A stretch of DNA of 64,000 nt from Liopterus haemorrhoidalis. Taxonomy: Eukaryota; Arthropoda; Insecta; Coleoptera; Dytiscidae. Both the position numbers and the translations under genes were made by a program. Below are positions 55,666 to 64,000 of the stretch, in pieces (within the stretch, counting starts at the first letter, position 1; the number at the start of each line of letters is the position of its first letter). Below the pieces are notes generated by a model, which worked only from the letters and a program-made list of their open reading frames with translations, did no database searches and was not told the origin of the DNA. The DNA lies in contig OZ020611.1 in the NCBI GenBank assembly GCA_963971575.1, forward strand, positions 226,416,260 through 226,480,259, read 5' to 3'.

Positions 55666-56171
55666 GTGTGTCTGTCTGTCTGTTCTGTCTGTCTGTCAAT
55701 AAAAATTGTAGCCAAACGGCTAAACCTAGAGAGTTGAAATTTGACATGCTTATACAACTCTTTGACCCGCACATAGGAAAAATACTAAATCATCTAAAAA
55801 ACATATCCCCCTAAAAATATAAACAAAGATATGCTCATCGAAAAAAAAAATATTTTTTTACAATTCTGTGTAGGGTATCAAATGAAAGTCCTTGGTACGT
55901 GGATTAACGATCAAAATTTTATTTTTGCAAAATAAATTATTTTGAGGAGATTTTTGCCAAAATTGTGCAAAAATTTTTTTGTCCCATACCCTGTAGCCCA
56001 GATGGTTTAAACTAAAAATCTGAAAAAATTTTCAGTAATGTAGATTGGTGTGAACCGGAATAGTACAACAGGAATTTTTGATCAGATTATGTTTTCGGAA
56101 AATAATGCATTTTTTGTGGTTTTTGGTTCACAAAGTACAAAAGTTATACCAATGTAAGACACTCACACGCA

Positions 56172-56255
56172 AGGCGTGCGATAGCGTAATGGGTTAGAGC
56201 ACTGGTGTCGTAAGCTAAAATGGAAAATGAAGGGTTTCGAGTTCGAGTACGGAGT
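56172..56255 (+). repeat. tRNA-like cassette, second type
   Basis: Nearly the same as 39630-39716 (GGCGTGCGATAGCGTAATGG, GAGTTCGAGTACGGAGT). Confidence 0.45.
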
Positions 56256-56672
56256 AAATTTTATTTTTTCTGTTTTTTTTTTGCATTTTTATTATGTTGA
56301 AATTATTTTGTCAAAATTTTAGTTATATTTAGACAAATGTTGTATTTAATTTTTAAGAGCGTAAATTTAATAACCAGTCTTATTATATGATTAACAGACG
56401 ATAAATTATTTTTAAAATATCGTTCATTTTGCCGTGATTACTACAAAATTACTACAAAATTGTGCAAAAAATTTTTTATCCCATACCCTGTAGCCCAGAT
56501 GGTTTAAACTAAAAATCTGAAAAAATTTTCAGTAATGTAGATTGGTGTGAACCGGAATAGTACAACAGGAATTTTTGATCAGATTATGTTTTCGGAAAAT
56601 AACGCATTTTTTGTGTTTTTAACTAAAATATGTAACATATTTAATCCGCTATTTAACATAGTAATCAAGTGA

Positions 56673-56745
56673 ACCTGCGTAGTACAGTGGTAGCGTTGTT
56701 GCTTAGTGAATTGAAACTACCGAAGACACTACTGTTCGAATCCCA
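56673..56745 (+). repeat. tRNA-like cassette, fourth type
   Basis: CCTGCGTAGTACAGTGGTAG with a good box A (TAGTACAGTGGTAGCG, 56680-56695) and box B TGTTCGAATCCC (56733-56744). It is the best match to pol III promoter boxes of all cassettes here. Confidence 0.5.
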
Positions 56746-57189
56746 TCAATTTTTATTTTTTATGTTTTTTTTTTTTGCATTTTTATTTTATGTAATTTTT
56801 TTTTCAAAATTCTAGTTATATTTTGGTAAATGTTGCATTTAATTTTTAAAAGCGTAAATTTAATAACCAGTGGGAAGTGTTGAAATTATAATTTAATTCC
56901 ATGTTTGAATGTATACGAAATCAGAGGGCGGGGCTTATGATTTAAACAACCAATGGAAGCCATAGGCGCAATTTTCAAAATCATAATGAACCTTGCTATA
57001 TAAAAAAAAATACTGCACATATTTAGAAACTTCAATAATGGTATTAGGCATTCGAATTAAAATTTATAAAAAAATATTTTGACATAAAATTTGTTTAGGC
57101 ATCCCAAATAATCATCATACAGTTACTAAATACCTGCGAACCCTGAAATGTGTCAAAATTCACACTTCACATCAATTTTTTAGATGACA

Positions 57190-58110
57190 AGTTAGAAATT
57201 TTATTTTGCTGTTTTGAATGATACGACGCATTGCCGTTACAATTACATAATTTGGTGGTAAATTTGGCAGTAATTGAATTTTAAACCATTTTCAAATAAA
57301 TCTGCGTTCATATCACTATGATAGTCAGCACTTGTAGATGCAATATTTTTAGCGGATAATAATAAAATATCATTTATAAAGCCGTCTTGATATCCAGCAT
57401 GTAAAATAATAATACGTTTACCTCTTGAAACCGATGCTTATAATTTGCAGTTTTCTGAACTATCCACCCATCCCTTTTCACAACATCGTGTGTGTCATAC
57501 CATGTTTCGTCGAGGTATACTATTGCACGTTTGTCTTCTTTGAACTTATTTATTTTCAGTAGGTAATAGTATCTCCATTGTTTAATTCTAGGAGAATCCA
57601 TTATTGTTTTTCTGGCATCAATCGTTTTAAAATGAAAACCTAAACTTTTCACAAAACGGCGAAACGTATGTATATACACTATATTTTAAATCAATTCCAT
57701 CTTCTTCTAATTTCTTATATAATGTATCAATTGATGGTGGTTCTTTTTCCGCATACAATTAATAAATTTTTCTTTTGACTATATCTTGAAAAAATGAATC
57801 ATATTCTTTATAACTTGCTTTGAGTATTCTTTTGTTCTTCTTCTTTTCGCCTGTTTCAATTTGTAATGCTGACTTTATTTTATAATGCAATAATTTTGTA
57901 AAATCACTGGTCATTTGCACAAAATTCTCCGAATAACTTCACACAATGCTTGTACACGTTAAATATTAATTTTCTTTCGTTTTCTGTCAACTGTACACTT
58001 TTAAATTGACTATTTGCATCACTATATTGCGGATTATTTTCTACCACTATGTTTTCTTCACCGTCAATATCTTCTTTCAATTTTTCTTGGATATTTTAAC
58101 GCACTGTTTT
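57190..58110 (-). pseudogene. DDE transposase pseudogene (IS630/DDE_3-like)
   Basis: Read on the - strand: QLTENERKLIFNVYKHC near the N-terminus, then EPPSIDTLYKKLEEDGIDLK. After a slip in a TA run comes TFRRFVKSLGFHFKTIDARK, RAIVYLDETWYDTHDV (first catalytic Asp block), then in another frame RIIILHAGYQDGFIND, DYHSDMNADLFENGL, PNLPP-like and NASYHS. The Asp expected before NASYH reads Gly. The order fits insect DDE_3-type transposases (LDETW...HAGxxDGF...DNASYH). Frameshifts and the missing end at the F1 boundary make it inactive. Confidence 0.65.
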
Positions 58111-59332
58111 CACTAAGGAGTTTACACAAAAAGTCGTAACGAGAACACAAAGTGTTGTTTTTAAAAAATACCCTTACATAACCTAACATAACCTCCTTGA
58201 CATTCAGCCTAACAAAAGCCGCGATGATTTGCAGACATAACCTCATTGTTGCGCTGTGTAATTTTTCCGTGGGTATGATGCAGAGCAGCCGCAGGCTCGG
58301 GCGATCGCTGCCTTGGCCCATATATCATCTGTATCGTTGAATTAGTTGAATTCTGTGCGCAGGAAGAGCTGCCATCAATTTAAAATGGTACAATGGCGAC
58401 AGGAAAGCACATGTTAAGTTTAGTTTGTTAATTATGACGTCACAGACAATGGAGGCGCTTCCGGTTTGTGAGGCCGCCGGAAATACGGTGCTCGTTCGTG
58501 CTGTTTGCAACTCTCGCCACCGCCAGGGGGCTAACGTTGGAGGCGGCACGGAGAATTGTGCGTTTGTTGGTTGGAACGAGGGAAAGCCTATTGGCTCATT
58601 GGTCATTATACTATCACATTTGTTTGCGCTGATGGAATGATAATCAATTACATAGAAATATTTTAATGTTCTCCATTTTACTCGTGTTATTCTGAAAAAA
58701 TATTTAAAACATATTTAACCAAATTGAAAGAATCATTTATAACCAAATCTTTTTTCCAAAAGATACAGAATAGACCCGAATATATGTTAATATTGTGGCG
58801 AATGTGAAAAGTATTTGTTTCAATGACTACGTCCAGTTTGCGCAGCAAAAAAAGTATTATAAATAACCGTAAATTTTGGGAAATTAGCATTGAAGTTATA
58901 ATAATATTTTTCTGTTAATTTTGCAGCGAAAATTATATTTTTAATGAATTCGAATAATTTACCAACTTTGCGGCGCTCTAGCGGTGAAACCGTTCATCCC
59001 ATAAAAAATGTATTAATTCTAAATTATAGAGAATTTATGTCTCTTTTCAATATACATTTCAATATACTGGAAATATTTGCAAATAACAATTTTTTTAACA
59101 CATTTTATTAACACATTTTAATGAAAGTCAAAATAACAAAAAAATTTAGTCGAAAATTGTTACCTCGAAAACAGCACCTCAAGACTTATTAATCGCACCA
59201 ATTTCCAAAACTCCCGCAAAATTTTCTTTCGAAAACTACGTAGGTATAGAACATACCATATTATTTTTGAAGTTCGGCGTAAAACAATGTTCCCGTACAA
59301 CTATAATCACAATGGGCGCGTTCAGCGCCTAA
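58111..59332. other. Unassigned; CpG-richer patch at 58250-58600
   Basis: Bases 58250-58600 are clearly richer in G+C and CpG than the surroundings (GGAGGCGCTTCCGG, AGGCCGCCGGAAATACGG) and include ATTGGCTCATTGGTCAT, two inverted CCAAT boxes. Overlapping short ORFs on both strands lack motifs. It could be a promoter or part of an unrecognised element. Confidence 0.3.
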
Positions 59333-59805
59333 AGTGGGAAACAGAATGCAACGAGTTTGACGGCGCGTTGACGCCGTTCGTACGGCGCTATCTGTCAGGA
59401 GAAAGTTAAACCCAAGCTGTCGTACGCAAGTGCACAGAATGGACAACGTCCTACGCCGTTCGACGGCCGTTGATACTGAATGTTCGTCAACTTCCAACTT
59501 TTGACGCCGTTGAACGTTGACGCAGAACACCTAACCTCAGTTTTTAATGAATAATAAAGTGTTTGTATGTATAAATAACTTGCATACAACATAAATAACA
59601 TCACTCACAAGTCTTCATCATCCATTATACTTTTAATAAAAGAAAGCGCACGTATAAACACAGATATAGGTTGTCAAGTGACACTTGACGGCGTTAAAAA
59701 TTATTGCATTGTGTGCAGGCGAAAATTCTCAACGGCGCTAACGCAACGCTGTCGCAAATGACGGCGCGCTGACGCCGTAGCGCGCTTTGCATTCTGTTCC
59801 AGGCT
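59333..59805. mobile_element. PIF/Harbinger-like MITE rich in GACGGCG/CGCCGTC
   Basis: Ends AGTGGGAAACAGAATGCAA and TTGCATTCTGTTCCAGGCT (15 of 19 matching) are flanked by TAA at 59330-59332 and 59806-59808. The interior repeats GACGGCG, GACGCCGT and GCGCGCTGACGCCG in both orientations and is far more GC-rich than its surroundings. Confidence 0.65.
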
Positions 59806-60378
59806 TAAACCGTTGAGTCTAAACGTAAACGTTCAACGCGAGTGTTTGACAGTTTGAGTACATAACCTTAAAAAATATTTAGAGATCCATTTCTAATAGA
59901 TAAAAACCATTTTAGACTGTCAAGTGGCAGAATTAATCAATTTGTTAGCTCCAGTGCTATTTAACTTGTATCTTGTATACATTTTCCGCTAAAAATTTAG
60001 GTTAGGTATACAAGTCAACATAACTAAACGTAAAATTTTTACGTTGAGATGTTTAGTAAACTGTTGACTGTCAACGGTAACGTTCAGAAGGTAAACGCAG
60101 TGAACGTACTAAACTGTTTAGGGCTCATGTTTACAACCACGATGTAAACAGTCAACGGTCAGTGGCGCATACATACGTTTAAGTACTAACTATAAATAAG
60201 TATACTTGTTTTTGTTAATTTTTTAAGTAAGATTTTTTGTGAAAAACTAATCCCTACGGCTATGGGTTGAAACGCCTAGTTATATCACTTCTATTGTAAT
60301 TGTATGAGTTCCCTATCTTTTATTATTTTATTGCGATCTTCAAAACTAATTTGGTACGGCCTATATATCCTGAACGAT
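59806..60378. repeat. GTTGAC/AAACGTTC-rich region
   Basis: Bases 59810-60165 repeat CCGTTGA, AAACGTTCAAC, CTGTTGACTGTCAACGG and related words in both orientations, with a partial inverted match between ACCGTTGAGTCTAAACG (59809) and TAAACAGTCAACGGTCA (60149). Possibly a decayed MITE. Confidence 0.3.
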
Positions 60379-60379
60379 A

Positions 60380-61513
60380 CGAGGGTTACATTTATGTTTT
60401 TACAAACGACCACTAGATGGCTATATTGAAATGTGTCGTTACTATATTCGTAAAATTTGACATTTTACGATTTTAGTAAAGGTCTAACTCAACAACATTG
60501 CATAGATTCGCTTCGTTCACTTTCGACCAAAATCGGTTGTGATTCAAAAAAACATCGATGCTGTGCGCAAAAAGATTGGAGAAGATCGGCATGTAACTTA
60601 CCGTGAGATAGAGGCATCCTTTGGCATATCGCAGAATGTAATACATTCGATTTTGCATACAAATTTAGCCGTGAGAAAGATCTGTTCCCGATGGATTCCG
60701 CTTAATTTGACCGAAGCTCAAAAAAATGCTCGTTTTGATTGGTGTAAGGAAATGCTAAAAAAAATCAACCTAGGCACTGCAAAATCCGTATACAATATCG
60801 TTACAGGTGACGAAACTTGGATTTATTCATATGAAGCGGAAACTAAGCAACAATCGACTGAGTGGGTCTTCCAAGATGAACCGAAACCCACAAAACTTGT
60901 TCGTTCACGAAGCACTTCCAAGAAAATGATAGCTTGTTTCTTCGATTGTACATGTTGCAACCATTTCAAAATTTTTTTTTGTATTTCCAAATTTTTCTTT
61001 TTCAATCTTAGGGTTTACCTAAAGTATTTTTTGGGGTTCCACGGAATATTGTTAGACTGTAAAGGGTTCCAAGAATCAAAAAAGTTTGAAGACCACTGCT
61101 TTAGAAGATCGGAGAACAGTTAATTCTGAATGATATACAACAATTGATTTGCCAGAAGTCATCGACAAAATCAGGAAAAACAACCAAAAACGTGGCATCA
61201 TTCTTCATCATGACAATGCAAGCTCCCACACAGCACGTCAAACAATGATTATTTGAAAGAGAAAAACATCGAATTAATGTCTCATTGCCCGTATTTACCT
61301 GATTTATCCCCTAACGACTTTTATTTGTTCCCCAGTGTCAAACAAAAAATGCGTGGACAGCGATTTTCAACACCTCAAGAAGCTGTTGAAACTTTCGAAA
61401 ACAATGTTTTTGAGATACCAACTTCAGAGTGGAAAATATTTTTCAAGAATTGGTTTGAACGCATGCAAAAGTGTATAAATCTTAAAGGCGAATATTTGAA
61501 AAGCAATAAAACA
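60380..61513 (+). pseudogene. mariner transposase pseudogene with an internal insertion
   Basis: The left TIR is CGAGGGTTACATTTATGTTT at 60380 after TA. The N-terminus is compressed by deletion (GLTQQHCIDSL-like block near 60480). Then come DRHVTYREIEASFGISQNVI, AVRKICSRWIPLNLT, VTGDETWIYSYEAE (first catalytic Asp) and STSKKMIACFF. Bases ~60953-61103 are foreign and replace the following residues. It resumes with the EDRRTVNSE region, HHDNASSHTA (second Asp), LPDLSPNDFYLFPSVK (third Asp) and NWFERMQKCINLKGEYLK, with frameshifts and a stop. Related to the deleted copy at 4244. Confidence 0.85.
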
Positions 61514-61529
61514 GTTCGTTCAAAAAAAA

Positions 61530-61986
61530 CAAGGTTTCGAACCGTTATTTTTTTCGTTTCGGTTTTCGTTCCGGTTCAATTAAAAAAATATATAACAGTT
61601 CGATTCCGGTTTTCGTTCCGGCAAAAATAACGGTTTTTTTCGGTTTTCCGTTCAGTTCCGAGAAATAAATTTTTAAATGCTTTTATTTGTATTAGAAATT
61701 TATTTTCTACTATAATTTAGAAGAACATTTTATTCATGCCAGGGAGGGGGTTCTGGGCGTTCAACCCGAATATATTTTTTTTAATTATCAGTATAAAAAG
61801 TGACGATTTTTTTCTGCTGTTCAGTTTAAAAGATAATCTTAAATAAAATGTATTTTATATTCACTAACATAAACATTATCTGAACCAAAATAAACCGATA
61901 TTTTTTTTCGGTTCAGTTCCGGTTTTCGTTCCGATAATGATAACGGTTTTTTTCTGTTTTCGGTTCAGTTCCGGTTCGGAACCCTG
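61530..61986. mobile_element. hAT-like MITE with GTTCCGGTT motifs
   Basis: CAAGGTTTCGAACCG (61530) and CGGTTCGGAACCCTG (to 61986) are inverted ends (13 of 15) flanked by runs of eight A. TTCGGTTTTCGTTCCGGTT words fill both ends. It terminates the mariner at its right side. Confidence 0.6.
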
Positions 61987-62750
61987 AAAAAAAAATGTCT
62001 TTCTTAGTTTTTGTAAAAACTTAAAAGCCCTCGTAACTAGAAAACTCGCTCATTATAAACGAGTCTTATGCATCAAATCGTGTATTTAACGTTAAAAGAA
62101 AATTTACGCATAGAGCTGGCTTTAGACGTGGAAACGGTACGTGAAAAAGAAGATCAGAACAAGATTCCTCAACTTTAATTCTTTAAAATGTATGCAAAGC
62201 TATAGAATCGTAGTATTATTATTTCGATAGAAATTGAATGATATTTTACTGTATTATAATACGATTTATTCCAACAATAAAAATTTCATTTATCATTTCA
62301 TTTATAATCCAACCTACATAAATGTTATTTCATCAGTAAACAATAAATATATGAATATTTCAAGCAACACAGAAAGCCAGTGATATATATTTTCCGTTAG
62401 CAACCTCTGTTGAAAAAATATCTGCTCGCCTCCAGCAAGTCACCGGTGAGTTGTGGCTCTGACAATACCGGCGCAGGATGTTCCCGATGTTTTGTCTCTG
62501 CTTTTTGTTTTTCCGCTCTGCAATTGTTCAGATGGTGCCTTTGTGGAGAATATTTTGTTTTTTAATTGACGCAATACGGAAACATGCTTTGAAATATTGT
62601 TTTAGGGATATTTTGGATTTCTGTTCACTGATATAAACTATGAAAAAAATTTAAAAATATTAAAATGACTGTTGAAAATTAATCTATAATGTTATTTTAT
62701 TTCTATAATAAATTTTCGTGATATTTCGCACTCTTTCTGCCCCCCCTCTC
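61987..62750. other. No gene recognised
   Basis: AT-rich DNA with no supported feature. Confidence 0.35.
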
Positions 62751-62754
62751 TAGT

Positions 62755-62766
62755 TATCTATCTATC

Positions 62767-62800
<34 letters not shown>

Positions 62801-62880
62801 TTATCTTTCTATCTCTATCTATCTATCTATCTATCTATATATCGATCTATCTATCTATCGATCTATCTATCTATCTCTCT
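62755..62880. repeat. (TCTA)n microsatellite, likely the retroelement 3' tail
   Basis: TCTA/GATA units with a few variants. On the - strand they follow a CGCCGAAAGGCCTAGGGT AAATAAAG sequence (62887-62925), i.e. the 3' end of the RT element to the right. Confidence 0.75.
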
Positions 62881-63141
62881 TTGTCTCTTTATTTCTTTAT
62901 TTACCCTAGGCCTTTCGGCGTTTATCATAATAATAATAAAATAAAATAAAATAATAATATTATAGTTCATTTTTTACATTTTATGACTTCTTTCTTCTTC
63001 TTCTTCTACATTCTTCCTCCGGTGTTCCTCTCTTTCTTCCTATTCTCTTTTCGGCTTCCGTCTCCGGTCTCCTTCCTTCTTGACTCCAGTTGTTCTTCCG
63101 CTCTTTCTTCGCTTCTCTTCCCTCTTTTCTTTCCTCTTCCT
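62881..63141 (-). other. 3' UTR of the partial RT element
   Basis: On the - strand, G/A-rich sequence gives way to ATAATAATAAAATAAAAT-type DNA and CGCCGAAAGGCCTAGGGT, then the GATA tail. The + strand is a long polypyrimidine stretch. Confidence 0.5.
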
Positions 63142-64000
63142 TTACCTCTCTCTTCCTTCCTGTTCACAGTTCTGTCTTACCTCACCGCATTCCTTCCTTC
63201 TTTCCTCGAGTACTCTCACCCACCTTTCTCCTTTTCCTTCTTCACTCAACAGCTCCTTTATATCTCCCTCCCATTTTGTCAGCTTTCCACATCTTCTTGT
63301 TAGGTGTTCCAAATTCTTCCTCCTCCCTACACATTCTGCATAGCCATCCTCTGTTTTTGCCCAATACCTATTACTCCGTTCTTCATTTCCGCATCTTAAT
63401 CTGGCAATCCTTCTAACTCTGCCCCCTGCCTTTCCTCTCCTTCCTTTCAAATATTTAGGTATTCCTACCGTCCTTATCTCTCTATACCTTTTCACATTCC
63501 TGGAATTTTCTATTCTTACTGTTCTTTCCTGCTCCTGTACCTCCTTGTCTCTCCCCCTCAATTCTTCTACTATGTTTCTTCCTTCATTTCTCTTTCGCTC
63601 AGCTTCCCTTATGTCCATCCTACATCTCCAATAGTACTCTTTCCTTGTTTCTCCCCATTCCGACAGTTTACCCTTTTGTTCTTCCCTCAGTCTTTCTTCC
63701 CAGCATTCTCTTAATATTTTCCTTCTTTCGTCTCTTCTGATTTTCTCCTCATACTTCGCCGCCCTCGCCCCGGCACCCACTCTCAGCTTTTCCCTCTTCA
63801 TTTCCTCTCTCACTATATATCCTGGTGTCGTTCTGTCTAATCCCATAATCCATCTCATGTATCCCTCTTGTACCCTTTCTACTATCTCCCATTCTTTCCA
63901 TCCCCAGATCTCTACTCCGTACATGAGGATACTCTTCACTATCCCGTCAAACAATTTCATCCTCCACCTGATATCGTCGTCAAACCTCCTCTCTCCTATG
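63142..64000 (-). CDS. Non-LTR retrotransposon ORF, C-terminal part (partial)
   Basis: The frame is open across the window edge (RRFDDDIRWRMKLFDGIVKS...), ending at a stop at 63142, at least 285 residues. MKLFDGIVKSILMYGVEIWG, WKEWEIVERVQEGYMRWIMG and TTPGYIVREEMKREKLRV are the post-RT C-terminal region of a non-LTR family common in insects; RT motifs would lie beyond 64000. The C-terminal third is very rich in E, R and K, and a CVGRRKNLEHLTRRC segment may be the usual zinc-knuckle-like C-terminus. It is uninterrupted and far more purine-rich than other ORFs here. Confidence 0.8.
   Translation of the reverse strand, partial: IGERRFDDDIRWRMKLFDGIVKSILMYGVEIWGWKEWEIVERVQEGYMRWIMGLDRTTPGYIVREEMKREKLRVGAGARAAKYEEKIRRDERRKILRECWEERLREEQKGKLSEWGETRKEYYWRCRMDIREAERKRNEGRNIVEELRGRDKEVQEQERTVRIENSRNVKRYREIRTVGIPKYLKGRRGKAGGRVRRIARLRCGNEERSNRYWAKTEDGYAECVGRRKNLEHLTRRCGKLTKWEGDIKELLSEEGKGERWVRVLEERRKECGEVRQNCEQEGRER

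Larger units (their letters stand above)
55545..57176 (+). mobile_element. HINE-like element F1, chimeric, with two different cassettes
   Basis: 5' end AGGGTTTTGTAGGTATGACC, (GTCT)n at 55592-55697, full 3' end TACCTGCGAACCCTGAAATG...CACTTCACATCAA. The block 55967-56125 recurs at 56455-56620 (TGGTTTAAACTAAAAATCTG, TTCAGTAATGTAGATTGGTG). Each copy is followed by its own tRNA-like cassette, at 56172-56255 and 56673-56745. It abuts the DDE transposase pseudogene. Confidence 0.7.

Noticed and set aside
55480..55814. Overlapping Cys/Leu/Ser/Val- and Thr/Asp/Arg/Gln-repeat ORFs
   Set aside because: Read-through of the F1 (GTCT)n microsatellite.
7660..56745. Functional tRNA genes
   Set aside because: The cassettes have box A/B-like words but poor acceptor and D-arm pairing and sit in a fixed slot of a dispersed element.
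62983..63416. Three + strand Ser/Phe/Pro-rich ORFs
   Set aside because: Antisense shadows of the purine-rich - strand retrotransposon ORF.

Overview
The window is AT-rich eukaryotic nuclear DNA, most likely from an insect. The evidence is a set of Mos1-type and other mariner copies, jockey/CR1-type and RTE-type non-LTR retrotransposons, Helentron-associated (HINE/DINE-1-like) elements, hAT-like and Harbinger-like MITEs, and a TATA-less promoter with an arthropod-style TCAGT initiator. I cannot assign an order. No bacterial, organellar or viral organisation is visible. Coordinates of old repeats are approximate unless target duplications are given.

Only one convincing host gene is present: an apparently single-exon C2H2 zinc-finger gene on the + strand (35733-36821), with two C-terminal fingers of PRDM8/ZNF488 type, a possible Inr+DPE promoter at 35646-35680 and an ATTAAA poly(A) signal at 36979. 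Almost everything else is mobile DNA, heavily nested.

Layout. 1-2085: 3' half of an intact non-LTR reverse transcriptase with its 3' UTR. 2085-3445: two palindromic elements carrying hammerhead-like cores. 3522-5223: an old mariner split by a second, internally deleted mariner. 5337-6590: jockey-type RT fragment. 7.3-8.2 kb: HINE-like family F1. 8.7-12.6 kb: a composite in which a hAT-like element (itself holding HINE family F2) and an RT copy lie inside an older repeat (F5); its uninterrupted relative lies at 14.66-15.23 kb. 14-34 kb: F1 relatives, Mos1-like mariners, hAT-like MITEs and TIR elements inside one another. 34.4-37.4 kb: repeat-poor island with the zinc-finger gene. 37.4-50.8 kb: HINE family F3, an RTE-type RT pseudogene split by F1, a CR1/jockey-type RT pseudogene, F1 and F2 copies, a second hAT/HINE nest and a ~300 bp GTCC/GTCT array. 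52-61.5 kb: perfect foldback element, mariner and DDE-transposase relics, a chimeric F1 copy, a Harbinger-like MITE. 62.9-64 kb: the 3' end of another RT element on the - strand with a GATA-type tail.

The most interesting structure is the set of three HINE-like families (F1, F2, F3). Each has short subterminal inverted repeats, a microsatellite just inside the 5' end, a terminal hairpin and T-run flanks. F1 carries a tRNA-like (pol III box A/B-like) cassette whose sequence differs between copies while the surrounding element stays the same; one copy has two different cassettes. F2 and F3 share an internal core but have different ends. No Rep/Helicase protein is encoded here, so all would depend on an element elsewhere.
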